DNA of 64,000 nucleotides from Euborellia annulipes. Lineage: Eukaryota; Arthropoda; Insecta; Dermaptera; Anisolabididae. The stretch spans positions 22,787 to 86,786 of the forward strand of contig JAKCPI010010584.1 of assembly GCA_023213315.1 (NCBI GenBank), written 5' to 3'. Under the pieces are notes generated by a model. The model ran no database searches. It saw only the letters and a program-made list of their open reading frames with translations, and had not been told where the DNA came from. The translations under genes and the position numbers were made by a program. Of the stretch, positions 52,578 to 63,080 are shown piece after piece. Numbering within the stretch: position 1 is the stretch's first letter; every line of letters begins with the position of its first letter.

Positions 52578-54420
52578 TTTTCAATTATTTACACCCTAAG
52601 GAAGCGTAATTTTAAATTTTATTAAAAACGAATGAAAAATAAATTTCAGGGGGGGGGGGCAGGGGGGTGATTGAACTTTCTGAGGTCTAAAATACCATTT
52701 TTCAATTATTTACACCCTAAGAAAGCAACATTTTAAATTTTATTAAAATCGAATGAAAAATAAATTTTAGGGGGGGTCAGGGGGGTGATTGAACTTTCTG
52801 GGGTCTAAAATACCATTTTTCAATTATTTACACCCTAAGAAAGCGTCATTTTAAATTTTATTAAAATCGAATGAAAAATAAATTTTAGGGGGGGTCAGGG
52901 GGGTGATTGAACTTTCTGGGGTCTAAAATACCATTTTTCAATTTTTTACACCCTAAGAAAGCAACATTTTAAATTTTATTAAAATCGAATGAAAAATAAA
53001 TTTTAGGGGGGGGTCAGGGGGTGATTGAACTTTCTGATGTCTAAAATACCATTTTTCAATTATTTACACCCTAAGAAAGCGTCATTTTAAATTTTATTAA
53101 AATCGAATGAAAAATAAATTTTAGGGGGGGTCAGGGGGGTGATTGAACTTTCTGATGTCTAAAATACCATTTTTCAATTATTTACACCCTAAGAAAGCAA
53201 CATTTTAAATTTTATTAAAATCGAATGAAAAATAAATTTTAGGGGGGTCAGGGGGGTGATTGAACTTTCTGGGGTCTAAAATACCATTTTTCAATTATTT
53301 ACACCCTAAGAAAGCAACATTTTAAATTTTATTAAAATCGAATGAAAAATAAATTTTAGGGGGGGGGGGCAGGGGGGTGATTGAACTTTCTGATGTCTAA
53401 AATACCATTTTTCAATTATTTACACCCTAAGAAAGCAACATTTTAAATTTTATTAAAATCGAATGAAAAATAAATTTTAGGGGGGTCAGGGGGGTGATTG
53501 AACTTTCTGGGGTCTAAAATACCATTTTTCAATTATTTACACCCTAAGAAAGCAACATTTTAAATTTTATTAAAATCGAATGAAAAATAAATTTCAGGGG
53601 GGGTCAGGGGGGTGATTGAACTTTCTGGGGTCTAAAATACCATTTTTCAATTATTTACACCCTAAGAAAGCGACATTTTAAATTTTATTAAAATCGAATG
53701 AAAAATAAATTTTAGGGGGGGGGCAGGGGGGTGATTGAACTTTCTGATGTCTAAAATACCATTTTTCAATTATTTACACCCTAAGAAAGCGTCATTTTAA
53801 ATTTTATTAAAATCGAATGAAAAATAAATTTTAGGGGGGTCAGGGGGGTGATTGAACTTTCTGGGGTCTAAAATACCATTTTTCAATTATTTACACCCTA
53901 AGAAAGCAACATTTTAAATTTTATTAAAATCGAATGAAAAATAAATTTTAGGGGGGTCAGGGGGTGATTGAACTTTCTGGGGTCTAAAATACCATTTTTC
54001 AATTATTTACACCCTAAGAAAGCGTCATTTTAAATTTTATTAAAATCGAATGAAAAATAAATTTTAGGGGGGGTCAGGGGGGTGATTGAACTTTCTGGGG
54101 TCTAAAATACCATTTTTCAATTTTTTACACCCTAAGAAAGCAACATTTTAAATTTTATTAAAATCGAATGAAAAATAAATTTTAGGGGGGGGTCAGGGGG
54201 GTGATTGAACTTTCTGAGGTCTAAAATACCATTTTTCAATTATTTACACCCTAAGAAAGCGTCATTTTAAATTTTATTAAAATCGAATGAAAAATAAATT
54301 TTAGGGGGGGGTCAGGGGGGTGATTGAACTTTCTGGGGTCTAAAATACCATTTTTCAATTATTTACACCCTAAGAAAGCGTCATTTTAAATTTTATTAAA
54401 ATCGAATGAAAAATAAAAAA
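52578..54420. repeat. Tandem array, about 16 units of 117 bp
   Basis: Same unit as in copy 1. Variants alternate between AAGCGTCATTT and AAGCAACATTT, and between CTGATGTC and CTGGGGTC, and G-run lengths vary. The first unit keeps AAGGAAGCGTAATTT, as does the first unit of copy 1. Confidence 0.93.
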
Positions 54421-54726
54421 AATAAAATTTTAGGGGGGGGGGGTGGGGGCGCAGAGCGGAAAAATCTTTTCAAATGTCGAATTGTTAGGGGGAGGAAGAG
54501 TTTTTATTTTTCATTTTAAAGATTTGATAAATATATTTTTCATAAAGCGAGTTAGATCCTGTTTTCCAATGCTTTGCTATGGGGTAATTGATAACCCCCA
54601 AAAAGGGGGGTTCCCTACCCCTAATTCGATATAATGATAGCCTAAAACCACCCCCGGAAAATTCCCTACCCATTAAAAAAAACTCCATGAAAATCGGTCC
54701 AGTAGTTTCGGAGTCTATGCGTTACA

Positions 54727-54727
54727 A

Positions 54728-54782
<55 letters not shown>

Positions 54783-54783
54783 G
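54727..54783. repeat. GACA microsatellite
   Basis: About 14 GACA units at the Helentron 5' side. Confidence 0.95.
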
Positions 54784-55085
54784 ATTGTCTTTTATATAAT
54801 AGTATAGATATAGATAGATACAAAATATGTTTAGTTTACGAGATATAAGCGAAAAACTGAAAAAAGTCCAAAGTTTCTCCAAATGTAAGTAAAAAAAAAA
54901 AAAAAAAACAAGAGAAACTATGATCGGCCGTATCTCGGTTAATATTGAGTTTACACATTCAAAGTTTTAGCAAATTTAATTCTCTACAACCTTCTATGGT
55001 ACTATGGCGCACAAAATATGCCTACTTTACGAGATGTAAGCAAAAAACTGAAAAAAGTTTTTTTTTTAAGGTCTTTCGGCAACGG

Positions 55086-55180
55086 AAGCCATTTAAATTG
55101 AAATAAATTTTTGTCGCATGAGCAAGGATACGAACCCGCGACCCTTGGTACAGACTCCTACATTAAGACCCGAGGGCCTG
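55086..55180 (-). mobile_element. tRNA-derived SINE, sub-family with TCATGCGAC body
   Basis: On the minus strand: CCCTCGGGTCTTAATGTAGG, ACCAAGGGTCGCGGGTTCG, TATCCTTGCTCATGCGACA, ATTTATTTCAATTTAAATGG and CTTCCGTTGCCGAAAGACC. GCCTGAAAAAAGTTGAAAT follows, which continues the arm of the large inverted-repeat element, so the SINE is an insertion into it. Confidence 0.78.
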
Positions 55181-55347
55181 AAAAAAGTTGAAATATTTTG
55201 AGGTTTTTGCATCCCCTTCCTTCCCCCCCTCCCAAATTAGCACAGGGACTTCGAGGTCTAAAACTTAAAATATACCTGGTACATCCTAAAGTGCCCCCAA
55301 ATAACCTGTAAAATTTCTACAAGCAAATGGTAGCTCAACATATTATT

Positions 55348-56137
55348 AATTATCCGGCCTTCATATTATTTTATCTAACCCCTGTATCTTACTAGAAACA
55401 AAAATCTGATATGATCGCAAGTTTTTTATTACCACAGTGCCTATTTGATGGAATAATCTTTAGCTTTTGCGGCTCGTGCCCGAGTCCTGTTACGACCTAC
55501 TTTCTCTTCTTTGAAATAGCTAATTGATTTCTTAAAATTAATCAATTTGTTTGATTACAACTAATCAGAATTAATTAATACACAAACAAAAAAAAAGAGG
55601 AAATGATTTATTTTGTTTGCACACACAAACTCTCTTTCACTCTCTCTCTCATACGATTCTCGTTTTATTTTATTTTATTTTTTTTTTTTATTAAACCCCT
55701 AACGACGGTGTGTGTATATATACGATATACGAAATGTTTAAAGAAGTTAAATGCTTCAAAAAATGAGTTTGTTCAGCTAACATTTAAGCTTATTATTAGT
55801 TACCTTGTTCAAATTTGACTACAAACAAACAGCAAAACTTTATTTAATAAATAATAATTTAATTTACTTAATTAAGACTTGCACAAGAACAAAGTTTTGA
55901 AAAGTAGAGCATATATAAACATCTTGTATTGAGAAGAAAATTATTAACTGTTTTATAAACTAACCATTAAAATAAATTTTATGAATCGATATAATAACGT
56001 AATTATAACATTTAATTACACCGACTTAAGGCTAAGTGTTTTTGAATATTTAAACTAATTAATAAGTGTATGCTTAAGGAAAACCTAGCAAACCATTTGC
56101 ATATTTTTTTAAAATACATTTCCCACTGTTATTCTGC
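55348..56137. other. Unassigned AT-rich segment
   Basis: Nothing recognised. One decayed HP-like phrase (AAAATCTGATATGATCGC) is at 55401-55418. Confidence 0.3.
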
Positions 56138-56290
56138 TAAAAAAATCTGGTGTGACTGGTCGCACAGCACACAACTTTCTCTTACCTTTGATAAGAGAAA
56201 GTTGTGTTCTGTGCTTGCCACACCAGATGTTTTATTTAGTTTCCACCGATATAGTTTCAAAATACACAGCAGTTTTTCGATTTACCGAAG
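56138..56290 (-). repeat. HP fragment (large hairpin side)
   Basis: Complete large hairpin (ATCTGGTGTGACTGGTCGC; ACAACTTTCTCTTACC; GATAAGAGAAAGTTGTG; GCCACACCAGAT, 56144-56229), followed by only TTTATTTAGTTTCCACCGAT. The rest of HP is absent. Confidence 0.8.
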
Positions 56291-56516
56291 TTTACATCTG
56301 AAGCGTTCGTATTATCGAAAAATTCGAATTATTCGAATTATCGAGAGAGCCACGATCTGCTCTTCATTTCTATAAAAATTTTGATTACACTTGCTTTGTT
56401 GTTTATTGTCTTAATACTACAATAGTTCAATCTTTTCTTCTCTGAAAAACAATTCTTCTAACGCTTGACATTGACCTAATAAAAAACTCACTTGAGTTAA
56501 AAACCTCAACAGGCGT

Positions 56517-56656
56517 CTTCTCAGTTCCCGCAGTTGAGTTTCCCTTTTATGCTTCTCCTTTTGTTTTTATTTTCTGCCTGGCTGCATGTGACTATTGGTC
56601 ATTATAGGTCTTCGGACCTTATGCACCCATTCAACAAAAAAAAAAAAAAAAAAAAA
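56517..56656 (+). mobile_element. Retroposon 3' end with A tail (family R)
   Basis: CTTCTCAGTTCCCGCAGTTG, GTTTCCCTTTTATGCTTCTC, CTGGCTGCATGTGACTATTG, TAGGTCTTCGGACCTTATGC and a poly(A) of about 18. Same unit as 2975-3114. Confidence 0.7.
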
Positions 56657-56669
56657 TTAATTTGGTTAC

Positions 56670-57149
56670 CAGTTGCAGGAGGTTTACTTGGCATGGAGTT
56701 AGTTGCAGGTGGAGATGCAATTTGGGAATAAATAAATAAATAAAATTTATTATCAGAATTTTTTATTGACGACCAATCGCAGTAAATTGGTTTCAGTTAA
56801 TAATAACCATCATCAGGTTTGAAATTTACAAAATTAATTGATAAAATGCGGGGATGTTGTGTATGTCTTAACGCATTTCATCATTTAATTTTGTAAATTT
56901 CAAACCTGATGATGGTTATTATTAACTAAAACCAATTTACTGCGGTTGGTCGTCAATAAAAAATCCTGATAATAAATTTTATTTATTTATTTATTTAGTC
57001 CCAAATTGCATCTCCACCTGCAACTAACTCCATGCCAAGTAAACCTCCTGCAACTGGTATTGATAATTCTTGGCTTTTGTTTTTTTTTTTTTTTTTTTTT
57101 TTTTTTTCCCTCCCCCCCCCCTCCCAATTTTTTTATCCTGTTTCGTTTG
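56670..57149. mobile_element. Penelope-like fold-back insertion (TSD 13 bp)
   Basis: TTAATTTGGTTAC at 56657-56669 and 57150-57162. Arms of about 190 bp: CAGTTGCAGGAGGTTTAC, ATTTATTATCAG, TTGACGACCAATCGCAG, CCATCATCAGGTTTGAAATT and inverses. Loop near 56850-56880. The one-sided extension (57057-57149) is about 93 nt, inflated by a T run and C run. The HHR-like box (CTGATGATGG) is present, but the GAAAC box has decayed to AAAACC. Confidence 0.8.
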
Positions 57150-57162
57150 TTAATTTGGTTAC

Positions 57163-58116
57163 GTTCAGTAAAAACATTAATAAAATTTTTCAAATTCCGC
57201 TTGATATTAGCTGGTACATAGAAAATTTACATTAAATTAAGCATAAATTAAGTGATATCTTTTTTTTTTTAATGGACTACACCACTTTCAAAATAAACGG
57301 TCCATAAGAGAAATTAAAAAACAATTTCATGGTTAAATCCGTTCCATATCAATAGCTTATTTTAAAGTTTTATCTTACTTTTTACTTTTTAAAATGACGA
57401 ATGACTTGAAAAAATATTATCGTGTTACTGGCTTTAAAATTGATGTGACAGTGAATGTTAAAAATAGTTGTGCTGAAATCAAACCGTCTTCTTATATTTA
57501 AAGTAGAGGCTTTTTCTAAAAGGAGTTCAGTAGAGTAAGCCTCTCTGGCCTGTTGAAGGGCAACGACTAAGTATTTTTAACATCCACTGGACCAATGGCT
57601 ATATCCTCTTTAATGCTCTCCCCTTTTATGAGACATTGATTATACTTTTCAAAAATTATTATTATTATATTTTTATTTATATTCCATTTTTCAAATAAAA
57701 TGTTCTATGACTATTGTAGAAAACTTAGCATAGATACAATTTTTTAATATTTTATCTACGATATTAGAATATCCATATCCGAGTTGAAATAAAAAGGCTG
57801 TGATATTTTTCGCCCCAATTTTTTTTATCTTAAACTTGCCGACGTTTTGGGGCTAACTGCCTTCCATCCTCAGTACATTTATTTTAACAAATCCAAGAGA
57901 AACAAATAAGAAATTGGTTTCATTAAAATTTGAGCTCATCATGCGCATGCTCTCAGTAAAGAAGCTGAATTAAAAATAAGGCTGGTACCCCATTATTATA
58001 AATTTTATTGGTGGCCCGAAATGGTAAAAGTTAAACTTTTTTAAATTAATATATATTTTGGCTGTGGTCATTAGAATTGTATTTTAAGAAATATTCATTT
58101 GTCTATGGCTTCGTAC
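57163..58116. other. Mostly unassigned segment
   Basis: A minus-strand hammerhead-like motif lies at 57839-57873 (CTGAGGATGGAAGGCAG with CCAAAACGTC). Otherwise nothing recognised. Confidence 0.3.
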
Positions 58117-58345
58117 CAGTGGCGTATCCAGAGGGGGGGGGATAATCTGGTGTGACTGGTCGCACAGCACACAATTTTTTCTTATTTTCGGTAATTTAAA
58201 GGCGCATTCTGTACTTGTTGGCTAGAATATAAATACAAATCAAATTTTTAAGTATTAATTTTTAAAATTTTACATTAAAAATACAATTTTTTTTTTCAAA
58301 TCTCGGGGGGGGGGGGGATAATTACTCTCCTTACCCCCCCCCTTG
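58117..58345 (+). mobile_element. hAT-like MITE family E, intact reference copy
   Basis: Flanks CTTCGTAC (58109-58116) and CTTCGAAC (58346-58353) are an 8-bp TSD with one mismatch. The left end CAGTGGCGTATCCAGAGG and G run are well preserved; the right end (C run then CCTTG) is shortened. The inside reads TCTGGTGTGACTGGTCGCAC, AGCACACAATTTTTTC and CGGTAATTTAAAGGCGC, i.e. an HP-type hairpin module. The uninterrupted AAGTATTAATTTTT gives the empty site for the 21758 Helitron. Confidence 0.82.
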
Positions 58346-58421
58346 CTTCGAACAAAGATTTAAAGTTGTTTTTATATACTTTTTTCCACTTTTGTTTATC
58401 AAGCATTGTTAAAATAAAGAT

Positions 58422-58457
58422 CCTGAGGATGGGCTGCGCTTATGCTTCGAAACGTCA
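58422..58457 (+). ncRNA. Hammerhead-like motif (candidate)
   Basis: CTGAGGATGGGCTGCGC, then TTATGCTTCGAAACGTCAAT. Stem II is weak. Single arm only. Confidence 0.3.
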
Positions 58458-59359
58458 ATCACATGTGGGTGGCCTTTAATTTTCCACTCTAGATATTTTT
58501 TATAAAGAAATCGATAAATAATAAATATGATTTATGAAATATTAATAATACTTTATACCTTGTAATTGTTTCAATTTTGATAAATTAAAGAAAACTTAAT
58601 CATTTACCTATCACAAGCGATTGGTTTATTATCATCAACAAAGAGAGGGAGGCCGGAGGGGGGCGGAGGGGAGGGGCTGATGATGATGATGATGATACAT
58701 TGCATCAACCTGATTTCAACTAATTAATCATGAGAGATTATTCTCTATTTATTTTGATATTCCCAACTCTAACGAACTCACAAACTCAACCAAATTCCTT
58801 TGATAATTACTGTCATAATTGACATTTGTATAAACGAATTTACAATCTTTTTCATTCCATTAGGGTTTGTCTAACAAGCTTGTTGAAAGTTGAAGAAATT
58901 TGCCAGCCGGTTGATTTATGATCGGACACCCCCGTTTATAAAGGCAACATTAAATAGGGTGGGGATAATGCATCTTGGATGTGAGCTAGTGGTTAAAATG
59001 GAGCAGAATCTGGAATATAGAGGGTGGGGTTTATGAAAAAACACGAAGAGAAAGATCAAACAGAATAAAAAGAATCTGTTAAAAAATATAATCTGAACTG
59101 ACTGAATCTGAGGACCAAGTTTATTTAAACAAATAAAAAACAGGTGCATGCTCGAGTTGCATTCACGGCGTTCCGTATTTAGTGTGTCAAAATAAGTGAA
59201 GGGAACTTAAATTGAACCCAAGTTGCGTTGTATTTGAATTAGATATTGTCCACCAGTACAAATAACTCAAATGGAAATCATGCAATATGGAAGCCTTAGA
59301 TCATGAAAATATAATAAAAAAAAAGTAAAACAATACTTTCTCTCAAGGTCTTTACCAGG
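58458..59359. other. Unassigned segment
   Basis: Purine-rich patch with GATGAT repeats at 58645-58700. No gene or family recognised. Confidence 0.3.
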
Positions 59360-59745
59360 TAAAATACACAGGTTGGCCAGAAACTAGTAAACAAACAATT
59401 TTCCGGTCACAGTTTTTGATTGGTCCACGTCATGAAGCTCCTCCTTGCTTGTATTTTTCTATATGGCAGCGATGTTGACTGCTTATAACCTAGTTCACAT
59501 TTATTTTGTTTTGTTTGCAAATTGTATAGTTTCTGACTAAATTAATTTAGTATTTTATAATTTTTTTTTTTTTTTTAATTAAATTAATTTAGACCTTGAT
59601 ATTTACACTGCTTTATTAATAATATGCTGTATATAAATATTTATAAATGGTTTGTTCCGAAGGTTATTTTACAAAAAGGGGAACTCCATGACGTTACTCT
59701 CTTGGAATGGAAAAAATGTAAACAAACCGAGTTTGACCCCCCTGC
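59360..59745 (-). repeat. Dispersed repeat family Q, uninterrupted copy
   Basis: ATACACAGGTTGGCCAGAAA, GATTGGTCCACGTCATGAAG, TTTCTGACTAAATTAATTTAG, TATAAATATTTATAAATGG and GAGTTTGACCCCCCTGC are the reverse complement of the copy split by the Helitron at 8499. It contains a T run and a short local duplication at 59555-59595. Confidence 0.78.
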
Positions 59746-59746
59746 T

Positions 59747-59786
59747 CTCTCTATATATTTCATATATAGGGTAAGAGAAAGTAAAA
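59747..59786 (-). repeat. Solo small HP hairpin
   Basis: CTCTCTATATATTTCATATA and TAGGGTAAGAGAAAGTA next to the family Q copy. Confidence 0.75.
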
Positions 59787-59864
59787 ATATCAAATCCTTT
59801 TTCAAGAACACAAAAATGCAAAGTCTTTTTTGACATCACTATAATAATACAATATATTATAGGT

Positions 59865-59975
59865 ATATTGGGATTCAGGCATATCTATTTATATCATTTG
59901 GTGATTTAAATAAAAATTCATCAGGCTACCTTGGGTACGAACCCACACCCTTTGACTTTTTGAGGTTACCAATAT
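59865..59975 (-). mobile_element. tRNA-derived SINE, degenerate
   Basis: On the minus strand a B-box-like GGGTTCGTACCC, AAGGTAGCCTGATGAA, ATTTAAATCACCAAATGATA and GATATGCCTGAATCCC. The tail and A box are decayed. Confidence 0.6.
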
Positions 59976-59979
59976 TGAC

Positions 59980-61234
59980 ATTTGTCAACTTCTCTAACCT
60001 CTCTGCTGCTGAGATTATTAATATGATTCATTCTGTAAGAGACATTTAAAAATTCCCTTCGCCTCAATATTTATAAAAAATCACGATTTTCTCCTCTAAT
60101 TCAAATATTTTGAAACATAAACGCTATTAAACGGTAAATATAATAAATTACCAAAATATTTATTTATTGATCCGTTAAAGTCAAAGAGGACAAATTTAAT
60201 ACTTTTATTAAAACGACCAAACTGAGAAAAAGAGTCAAAAATATTGTTTTAAAGGATATTTGCCAGCCATATCCTAACAACGTAAAGATATTTGCTTGAA
60301 AAAGTTGGAATTTTTTTAGTCAATTTAGCATTTAAGATAAAGACAATTTTCGTTATGACTTTGTGTTTTGATTGGCCCCCCTGGACTTCCCGCTACTTTT
60401 ATCCTAGGGGACTGGCCCGATATTAGTGTTATTCGTGAGGTTATAAGTATTTATATTTTTAATAAATAAAAGTGTACTTGTGTCTTTTTGGAACATTTCA
60501 TTAGCATTGCATCGTTGGACAAAGGGCTTAACTCAACTGGAATGCTTCCCAAAAGTAAAAGACCAAGTCGAAAGTAACTCTTTCGGCCTGCTGGTCAGTT
60601 ATAATCTCATCTTAGATTCAAATCCATCCTAATTTGCCTTATTTTTTCATTAAAAAAATCATTGAAATACAATGTAAATTTTTATAATATTCTCTTTATT
60701 AAGTTTCTATTCTTGAATGGTTTGCTCTGAGCTCAAAGCCTCGTCGTCTCACTTACACCTCATTAGTTATTGGTAATCAATTAATTCTAGTTGATCCTCT
60801 GATGAAATGTATACTAGGCGTGAATTTGATATATTAGCCAGCTAAATTAGCATTCTGATGAAGGCCTATACATTAGTTGAAACGTTTAAAAAAAAGAAAT
60901 TTTAATCTTTACTAGCCAGATTATAATATCTAATTATAGATAAATAAATAACACTAGGTTAAGTTTCCAAAGGTTTTTATTTTTAGCTTATGCGACTTTA
61001 ATACATCTTCAGAGCTTTGACACAAACTCTATTAACCTATCAACGTCGAAAGGCGCGTAAACTAAAAATGAAAACCTTTTGAAACTTATACTAGTGTTAT
61101 TCATTTATCTATAATTGAATGAGAACTTAATTAAATAAGAATGTTTCAACGGTGAATTCTTCGGATAATATTATAATAATTTTGCCTATGATCACTTTGT
61201 AATTAATATTCTTGTTTATAAATAAGGATTTCGC
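59980..61234. other. Unassigned AT-rich segment
   Basis: No gene. A weak hammerhead-like motif is at 60855-60887 (CTGATGAAGGCC with GTTGAAACGT), and a partial inverted relation exists between about 60930-60980 and 61050-61110 (AAAGGTTTTTATTTTTAG and CTAAAAATGAAAACCTTTTG). Confidence 0.3.
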
Positions 61235-61432
61235 ACGAAAATATTTTTGAAATCTGTCTTGTATAATACAAGACAGATTCCAAAAATTCAAATGCACCGT
61301 ACTGTCAGAAACTAAATATATGTCGACAGAAAAAATCTGGTTTGACAAGCACAGAACACAACTTTCAATTACCGAAGGTACGAGACAATTGGGTGCTGTG
61401 CGACCAGTCACACCAGATTTTTTTATTTAAAT
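61235..61432 (+). repeat. HP fragment (large hairpin side)
   Basis: ATTCAAATGCACCGTACTGT, CAGAAACTAAATATATGTCG and the large hairpin (AATCTGGTTTGACAAGC; GAACACAACTTTCAATTACC; GTGCTGTGCGACCAGTCAC; ACCAGATTTTTTT). Confidence 0.8.
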
Positions 61433-62940
61433 AAATAAATTTATTATTTCAAAAACTGTGTAAAAAATTCTTGGCATGAAGGCCACAAACTAAAAAAAAA
61501 CTTTTAGGGTGGGGGCCCGTATTAAATAGCTCCAAGGCCCGTCAAGTCTGTCGGCCCTGCTTGTATTATTTCTTTAAATTTCCAGTCATTATTTGGATGT
61601 CGTGGATTTAATAGAAAAATAAAAAAAAAAAAAAACTTAAAGGGAATGAGAAAACAGAAAGAGAGGAAGGGGACGCAAAAAGCTTTTTGTTTTGTAGCCT
61701 GTGGCTTCCGGCCAGGAGTAGAGCAGAGTGGTAGAGTAGGGTGCCAATTGAGACTAATTAGATTACTGTTCTCTTAACAATTCACAGGAAACAGGATTTT
61801 CCTTTTTTTAAGCTTATATCCCGAGAGAACACTTCCCTAGATCTCTCTTTTTCTCGTATTTATCTGCTGAGTAAAAAACACGCACGTTATGTGCCATTTT
61901 ACGAACAAAATTTAACACATTCATTCATATTCAATCTGGGACAGAGCGGCGATGATTTTGTTGGTGAAGGAGTTTTGAAGCAAATTTCTTATAAAAAATC
62001 GTCGTTTCGGAAGACAAACCCTTTCTTCTACAGGACTATTTGTAAGAAATACAATTTTCCCTTCATAAAATATTGTGTCAAAACAATTAGAGAGAGGCAT
62101 TTATTCTCAGAAATTTCTCTTCTTAATATATATATAGGCCCCCTCATCTAGTGACGCCCCAGGCCTCCGACTGTCTCGGTACGCCCCTGCCTAATTGTTC
62201 TTGTCGAAAAAAAGGAAAAATTTTATTTCTTGACTCCACAAAGAAAGCGTTTGCCTTTTGAAACATTAGCCTTGCAAATAAATTTAAAAAATTATTATTT
62301 CTTCACATCCATTTATTCAAGATACTCAACTATATCTCACGAAAATTAATATAGCTACAATTCATTTAAAAATAAACTTGGGATCAATTAATTAAATAAA
62401 AAATGAGGAGTTAGTCAATTGGTCCGTCGGCCAAAAATTAAATAATTTTGAGTTTTATCCGTTTATTTGGGGCCCCTTTCCTTACCCTAAAAGTTTTTTC
62501 TAGTTTGTAAAAGGCTATTGTGGCCATTCCGAAGCCCTTGCAAGAAGATGGAAGATCCACAGCCCCTCGCTGCACAGTTGGTCAAATTGGCTGATCTTTA
62601 CAAATATAAAGTTTAATATACGGATTCTTCTTTCACTTCGAATATATTCCTAATAAATAAATAAATACAAAAAATAATACTTGGAAGTATTTTATTTCAA
62701 TTGAGGGTGTGTTTTAAGGGTGGATAAATGAAGCGAGTCTTTTAATAGTTATTTAATTTCGAATTTATTCCCAACTGAATAAAACCCCGTTAGTTTGCAG
62801 GTAAATAGAATTTTTTTTTAAATAGAGAATTTATTTGATAATTGTTAATTCTTGGGCGCTCTGAGAGCAATGCTATTTCTCTATCTCTGCCTGTTTGCTT
62901 GTTGCCTACCTGCCCGGCTGTTTTTAGTTGTATTCGAGTC
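61433..62940. other. Mostly unassigned segment
   Basis: GGCCCGTCAAGTCTGTCGGC at about 61530 is close to 46730-46750 (GCCCGTCAAGTCTGCGGCCC), a shared hAT-like MITE end. CTGTCTCGGTACGCCCCTG at 62172-62190 is another such end. The 86-codon frame at 61891-62151 has no domain and probably arose by chance. Confidence 0.35.
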
Positions 62941-63080
62941 GAGCCATGAGTCATTCGGTTCAGCTCCACTCTCTCTCTCTCTCTCGCGTGTGTTTAGTTT
63001 CTTTTATATTGTGTTGTGATTTGTGCAAATAAGACATTCATCCACCGAAACTCCCCTCCTGGTCATCTTAGTATTAAGGT
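62941..63080 (+). promoter_or_regulatory. Possible promoter or first-exon-like stretch
   Basis: A CT-repeat block (CACTCTCTCTCTCTCTCTCG, GAGA-type) is followed by a less AT-rich stretch ending ATTAAG then GTAATG, which would serve as a splice donor. This is a weak argument; no coding exon was found downstream within the window. Confidence 0.2.

Larger units (their letters stand above)
52423..54801 (-). mobile_element. Helentron/DINE-like element, copy 2
   Basis: Same 3' hairpin and CTAG-T end (52423) and same 5' region as copy 1, joined to it head-to-tail with practically no spacer. The internal array is expanded to about 16 units. The GACA microsatellite near the 5' end is about 14 units against 4 in copy 1. 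The 5' boundary is set by loss of similarity to copy 1 near 54801. Confidence 0.8.
50963..55347. mobile_element. Large inverted-repeat element holding Helentrons and a SINE
   Basis: AATAATGTGTTGAGC at the left is mirrored by GCTCAACATATTATT at the right. Homology continues inward for several hundred bases on each side: CATTTGCTTGTAGAAATTTT, ACAGGTTATT, TTTCGACCTCG-like, then GATCGGCCGTATCTCGG-type blocks. The flank-to-flank length without insertions would be about 0.9 kb. Tandem Helentrons (51382-54801) and a SINE (55086-55180) have inserted. No clear TSD. Confidence 0.65.

Noticed and set aside
51534..54420. CRISPR array
   Set aside because: Units are contiguous 117-bp direct repeats without unique spacers, in a eukaryotic Helentron context.
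52060..54688. Repeated frames of 63-76 codons with identical sequence (e.g. 52141-52344 and 54485-54688)
   Set aside because: Identity is explained by the duplicated Helentron; frames cross G runs and hairpin regions and lack any domain.
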